Source: JASEGV01 sp037443545
GTDB taxonomy: Bacteria > Bacteroidota > Ignavibacteria > UBA10030 > BY39
Reading direction: 5' to 3'
Length of the DNA stretch: 16,919 nt
Assembly (NCBI GenBank): GCA_037443545.1
Contig: JBBIOD010000036.1
Location: 1 to 16,919, forward strand
Part shown: piece after piece, positions 15,072-16,919 of the stretch
Position numbering within the stretch: position 1 is the stretch's first letter
How the letters are laid out: each line of letters begins with the position of its first letter
The notes under the pieces: model-generated
Databases searched by the model: none
Told to the model about the DNA's origin: nothing
Seen by the model: the letters and a program-made list of their open reading frames with translations, nothing else
Position numbers and translations under genes: made by a program

Positions 15072-16490
15072 TTAATATGCATCCTTACCGAAAATAACTG
15101 CTTTTATTGTTTTCAAAATTATTTTAATATCGAGAGCGAGCGACCAGTTCTCGATATAGTATAAATCATATTTCGTTCTCTCTTCTATGGATGCTTGTCC
15201 GCGCATCCCGTTCACTTGCGCCCAGCCGGTTATTCCCGACTTAAGGAGATGACGGTCTAAATATTTCGGGACATTATTCTTAAATTGATCTACAAAGAAA
15301 GGACGTTCGGGGCGGGGTCCCACAACACTCATTTCGCCGCGGAGTGTGTTAAAAAACTGTGGTAGTTCATCCAAACTAGTTCGTCTTAAAATTTTCCCGA
15401 TTCTCGTAGTGCGTCTATCATCTTTGGTTGCCCAAACAGGACCTGTTTCTTTTTCAGCATCCACCAGCATAGTCCTGAATTTATAAACACTGAAAATTTC
15501 CCTGTTCAATCCAATTCGTTCTTGTTTGTAAATTACAGGTCCTCGCGAGCTAGCTTTTATAATTATCGAAAGTATAATCATCAATGGTGAAAAAATTATT
15601 AAAACAAAAAGTGAAAATATAAAATCAAACATTCGTTTTAACATACTCCCCCATGTAGTTATCGGGACACCTTTTATCTTAATAAACGGAATGCCTTCAA
15701 TTTCTTTTATATTCATTCTGCTTGTCATCAATCCGAGAACATCGGGGACTAGCATTAGTTCGACGTTCACACCATCAGTCTCACGAAGGATACTATAAAT
15801 TTGAGGAAAGTCTGGAGATTCGAGTGCAATAAGTGCGACTTCGATTTCATGATTATTGATAGAGCGGATCAAATCATCAATGGTTCCAAGGCATTTTCCG
15901 TTTGACATTGGTTGATTGCTTTGAGCCGATGAGGCAGCATAGTATCCTAATAAATTATAACCGTACGATTTATTGAGCAATAGTTTTTCATAAACTGCTT
16001 TTGCTGTTTCGTTGATACCGACGATTACTGCATTGCGGAGTTCTCTCCCTCGGCTTAATAATTTTTTCCGTATAAAGTAAATTAATATGCGTCCGCAGAA
16101 CACAAAACTAATTGCCGACATCCATAATACGATTACAACGAAACGTGAATATGAAAACTCGCGATAGAAAAAAGCTAAACCAATTATCAACAACATTCCC
16201 AGCGTTATGGATTTCAGAATAGAAAAGAAATCATCGGCGAGGAAATTATTCCGATGGGGTGTGTACATTTTGTTTGAATTTAAAATAAGCAACCATATCG
16301 GAATGATAATTAGTGAGCTTGTAAGATATATACTGAATGAAGGAATTTCGCCGCCGACCCGGAATATTTCCAGAAAATTTGTATTGAAACGTAACCAGTA
16401 AGAAAAAAGGAACGCCAATTCAATAGCAACAATATCGGATATAACCGAAATCGCGGGGATAAAAAAATCGCTCTTTTTCTTTTTATTCAT
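15072..16490 (-). CDS. Polyprenyl-phosphate sugar phosphotransferase (WcaJ/WbaP-like)
   Basis: A 472-residue initiating enzyme for exopolysaccharide or O-antigen synthesis, moving a sugar-1-phosphate from a UDP-sugar onto undecaprenyl phosphate at the inner membrane. Four N-terminal membrane helices are followed by a Rossmann-like CoA_binding_3 domain (NAVIVGINETAKAV), a further hydrophobic segment at FDFIFSLFVLIIFSPLM, and the catalytic domain with GPVIYKQERIGLN, YKFRTM, the essential D374/E375 in LDELPQ, VVGPRPERP and GITGWAQVNG. The frame stays open to 16715, but the extra 75 residues cover a + strand promoter and have no family match, so Met at 16490 (MNKKKKSDFF) is chosen. Sugar specificity is unknown. 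On the lagging side it converges with the SPOR gene run. Confidence 0.92.
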   Translation of the reverse strand: MNKKKKSDFFIPAISVISDIVAIELAFLFSYWLRFNTNFLEIFRVGGEIPSFSIYLTSSLIIIPIWLLILNSNKMYTPHRNNFLADDFFSILKSITLGMLLIIGLAFFYREFSYSRFVVIVLWMSAISFVFCGRILIYFIRKKLLSRGRELRNAVIVGINETAKAVYEKLLLNKSYGYNLLGYYAASSAQSNQPMSNGKCLGTIDDLIRSINNHEIEVALIALESPDFPQIYSILRETDGVNVELMLVPDVLGLMTSRMNIKEIEGIPFIKIKGVPITTWGSMLKRMFDFIFSLFVLIIFSPLMIILSIIIKASSRGPVIYKQERIGLNREIFSVYKFRTMLVDAEKETGPVWATKDDRRTTRIGKILRRTSLDELPQFFNTLRGEMSVVGPRPERPFFVDQFKNNVPKYLDRHLLKSGITGWAQVNGMRGQASIEERTKYDLYYIENWSLALDIKIILKTIKAVIFGKDAY

Positions 16491-16527
16491 CGAAAATTCA
16501 TAAATAATTCTGAAGAAATATAAAAAA

Positions 16528-16533
16528 ATTATA
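16528..16533 (-). promoter_or_regulatory. Possible -10 box for the sugar phosphotransferase operon
   Basis: On the - strand the six bases read TATAAT, a perfect -10 match, 38 bases before the chosen start. No clear -35 lies 17 bases upstream (AGTTTT), and the region is AT-rich, so this is a weak call. Confidence 0.3.
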
Positions 16534-16602
16534 AGGTAATTACAACGAAAAAAACTGGGCAGGCAGGTTTTATCTAAAAAAATTAAAAATAAGAAAAAAC
16601 AC

Positions 16603-16631
16603 TTGACAATTTGAGGAAAAAGACTTATACT
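16603..16631 (+). promoter_or_regulatory. Near-consensus sigma-70 type promoter
   Basis: TTGACA (16603-16608), a 17-base spacer, and TATACT (16626-16631) match the housekeeping sigma promoter almost perfectly, reading towards the gene at 16858. Transcription should start near 16638, leaving a leader of about 220 bases. Classical Bacteroidota promoters use a different -10 (TAnnTTTG), so a consensus-like promoter fits a more basal lineage such as Ignavibacteria, though this is only suggestive. Confidence 0.65.
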
Positions 16632-16638
16632 AAAGGTG

Positions 16639-16758
16639 AACCGATAATCTCTTCTCGCTCGTCGGTTTGGAGTTTTAAATGAAAATTGAGTTTCTTGTGT
16701 TATATGTATGCACATACGAAGTAAATCGGTACTCCTCTATAATTTGATTTCCCCGATT
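16639..16758 (+). promoter_or_regulatory. Leader with competing inverted repeats
   Basis: Four short segments can pair in two exclusive ways. Segment 1 (AACCGAT, 16639-16645) pairs with segment 2 (TCGGTT, 16662-16667) or with segment 3 (ATCGGT, 16725-16730); segment 3 (AATCGG, 16724-16729) can instead pair with segment 4 (CCGATT, 16753-16758). A 22-codon ORF lies across segment 3. The layout resembles a leader-peptide attenuator, but no strong T-run follows segment 4, and six-base pairings are weak evidence. Confidence 0.3.
16679..16747 (+). CDS. Candidate 22-residue leader peptide
   Basis: ATG at 16679 opens a 22-codon frame (MKIEFLVLYVCTYEVNRYSSII) ending at TGA 16745-16747. GGAG lies six bases before the ATG (16669-16672), a better ribosome site than most genes in this window have. 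It begins about 40 bases after the predicted transcription start and ends 110 bases before the next gene. The peptide resembles nothing I know; it has three Tyr and several Ile/Leu/Val but no strong run of one amino acid. It may be a regulatory upstream ORF or chance. Confidence 0.3.
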   Translation: MKIEFLVLYVCTYEVNRYSSII

Positions 16759-16857
16759 ATTTCATACTTATATAAATATAATTTTATTTAGTAAACCTTT
16801 ACACCGAGATTAATTAATTCAAATTTCAAACTTTTAAAAAATCTTTTAGGAGGATTT

Positions 16858-16919
16858 ATGAAAACAGCTTTATCAGCTTTTTTAATTGTTGTGCTTTGTT
16901 TGTTATTAAGTGCAACAAC
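16858..16919 (+). CDS. Exported protein, N-terminal fragment
   Basis: Only the first 20 complete codons are in the window, cut by its right edge. They encode a clear signal-peptide start: Met-Lys, then the hydrophobic stretch ALSAFLIVVLCLLLSAT. No lipobox is complete in the visible part. A perfect AGGAGG (16848-16853) sits four bases before the ATG, and together with the near-consensus promoter at 16603 suggests strong expression. The mature protein cannot be identified. Confidence 0.8.
   Translation, partial: MKTALSAFLIVVLCLLLSAT

Noticed and set aside
16491..16715. 75-residue N-terminal extension of the sugar phosphotransferase
   Set aside because: The extension is not like the family, which normally starts just before the first membrane helices, and it lies over a strong + strand promoter.

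Overview
The window looks like a piece of chromosome from an AT-rich member of the Bacteroidota/Chlorobiota/Ignavibacteriota (FCB) group. That placement is an inference from protein style, the low-GC genome, weak or absent Shine-Dalgarno sites in front of most genes, and the gene mix (RNase G with an acidic insertion, a ComB-family protein, an FtsK-LolA pair, a SPOR protein). I see no mobile element, CRISPR array, tRNA or rRNA. Most of the window is ordinary, densely packed housekeeping DNA; the unusual parts are in the gaps and at one broken gene.

Layout. Bases 1-268 are a leader with a GC-rich hairpin. From 269 to 14617 everything reads on the + strand: RNase G, a TalC-type transaldolase, GcvT, a ComB-family protein, FtsK, LolA, a UPF0104/YbhN-like membrane protein, a 285-base noncoding stretch ending in a terminator-like hairpin, UppP (TTG start), an exported cyclophilin, an APC-family permease, the DNA polymerase III delta subunit, an ECF sigma factor that carries an apparent one-base frameshift, a one-helix probable anti-sigma protein, and a SPOR-domain protein. 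Many neighbours overlap or are within 10 bases, so there are probably only two or three long transcripts. A terminator at 14738-14784 closes this run.

On the - strand lies a two-gene unit: a polyprenyl-phosphate sugar phosphotransferase (start at 16490) followed 15 bases later by a small three-helix membrane protein (15056-14760), converging on the + strand run. To its right, reading on +, is a near-consensus promoter (16603-16631), a roughly 220-base leader with a 22-codon upstream ORF and competing inverted repeats, and the start of an exported protein cut by the window edge at 16919.

How the genes fit together: envelope functions dominate. LolA carries lipoproteins to the outer membrane, UppP recycles undecaprenyl phosphate and the sugar phosphotransferase consumes it, FtsK and the SPOR protein act at division, the cyclophilin folds exported proteins, and the sigma/anti-sigma pair is a likely trans-envelope signalling unit. 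RNase G, HolA, GcvT and transaldolase are general RNA, DNA and central metabolism genes. Best candidates for something new are the leader at 16632-16857, the structured noncoding region 8557-8841 and the frameshifted sigma gene.
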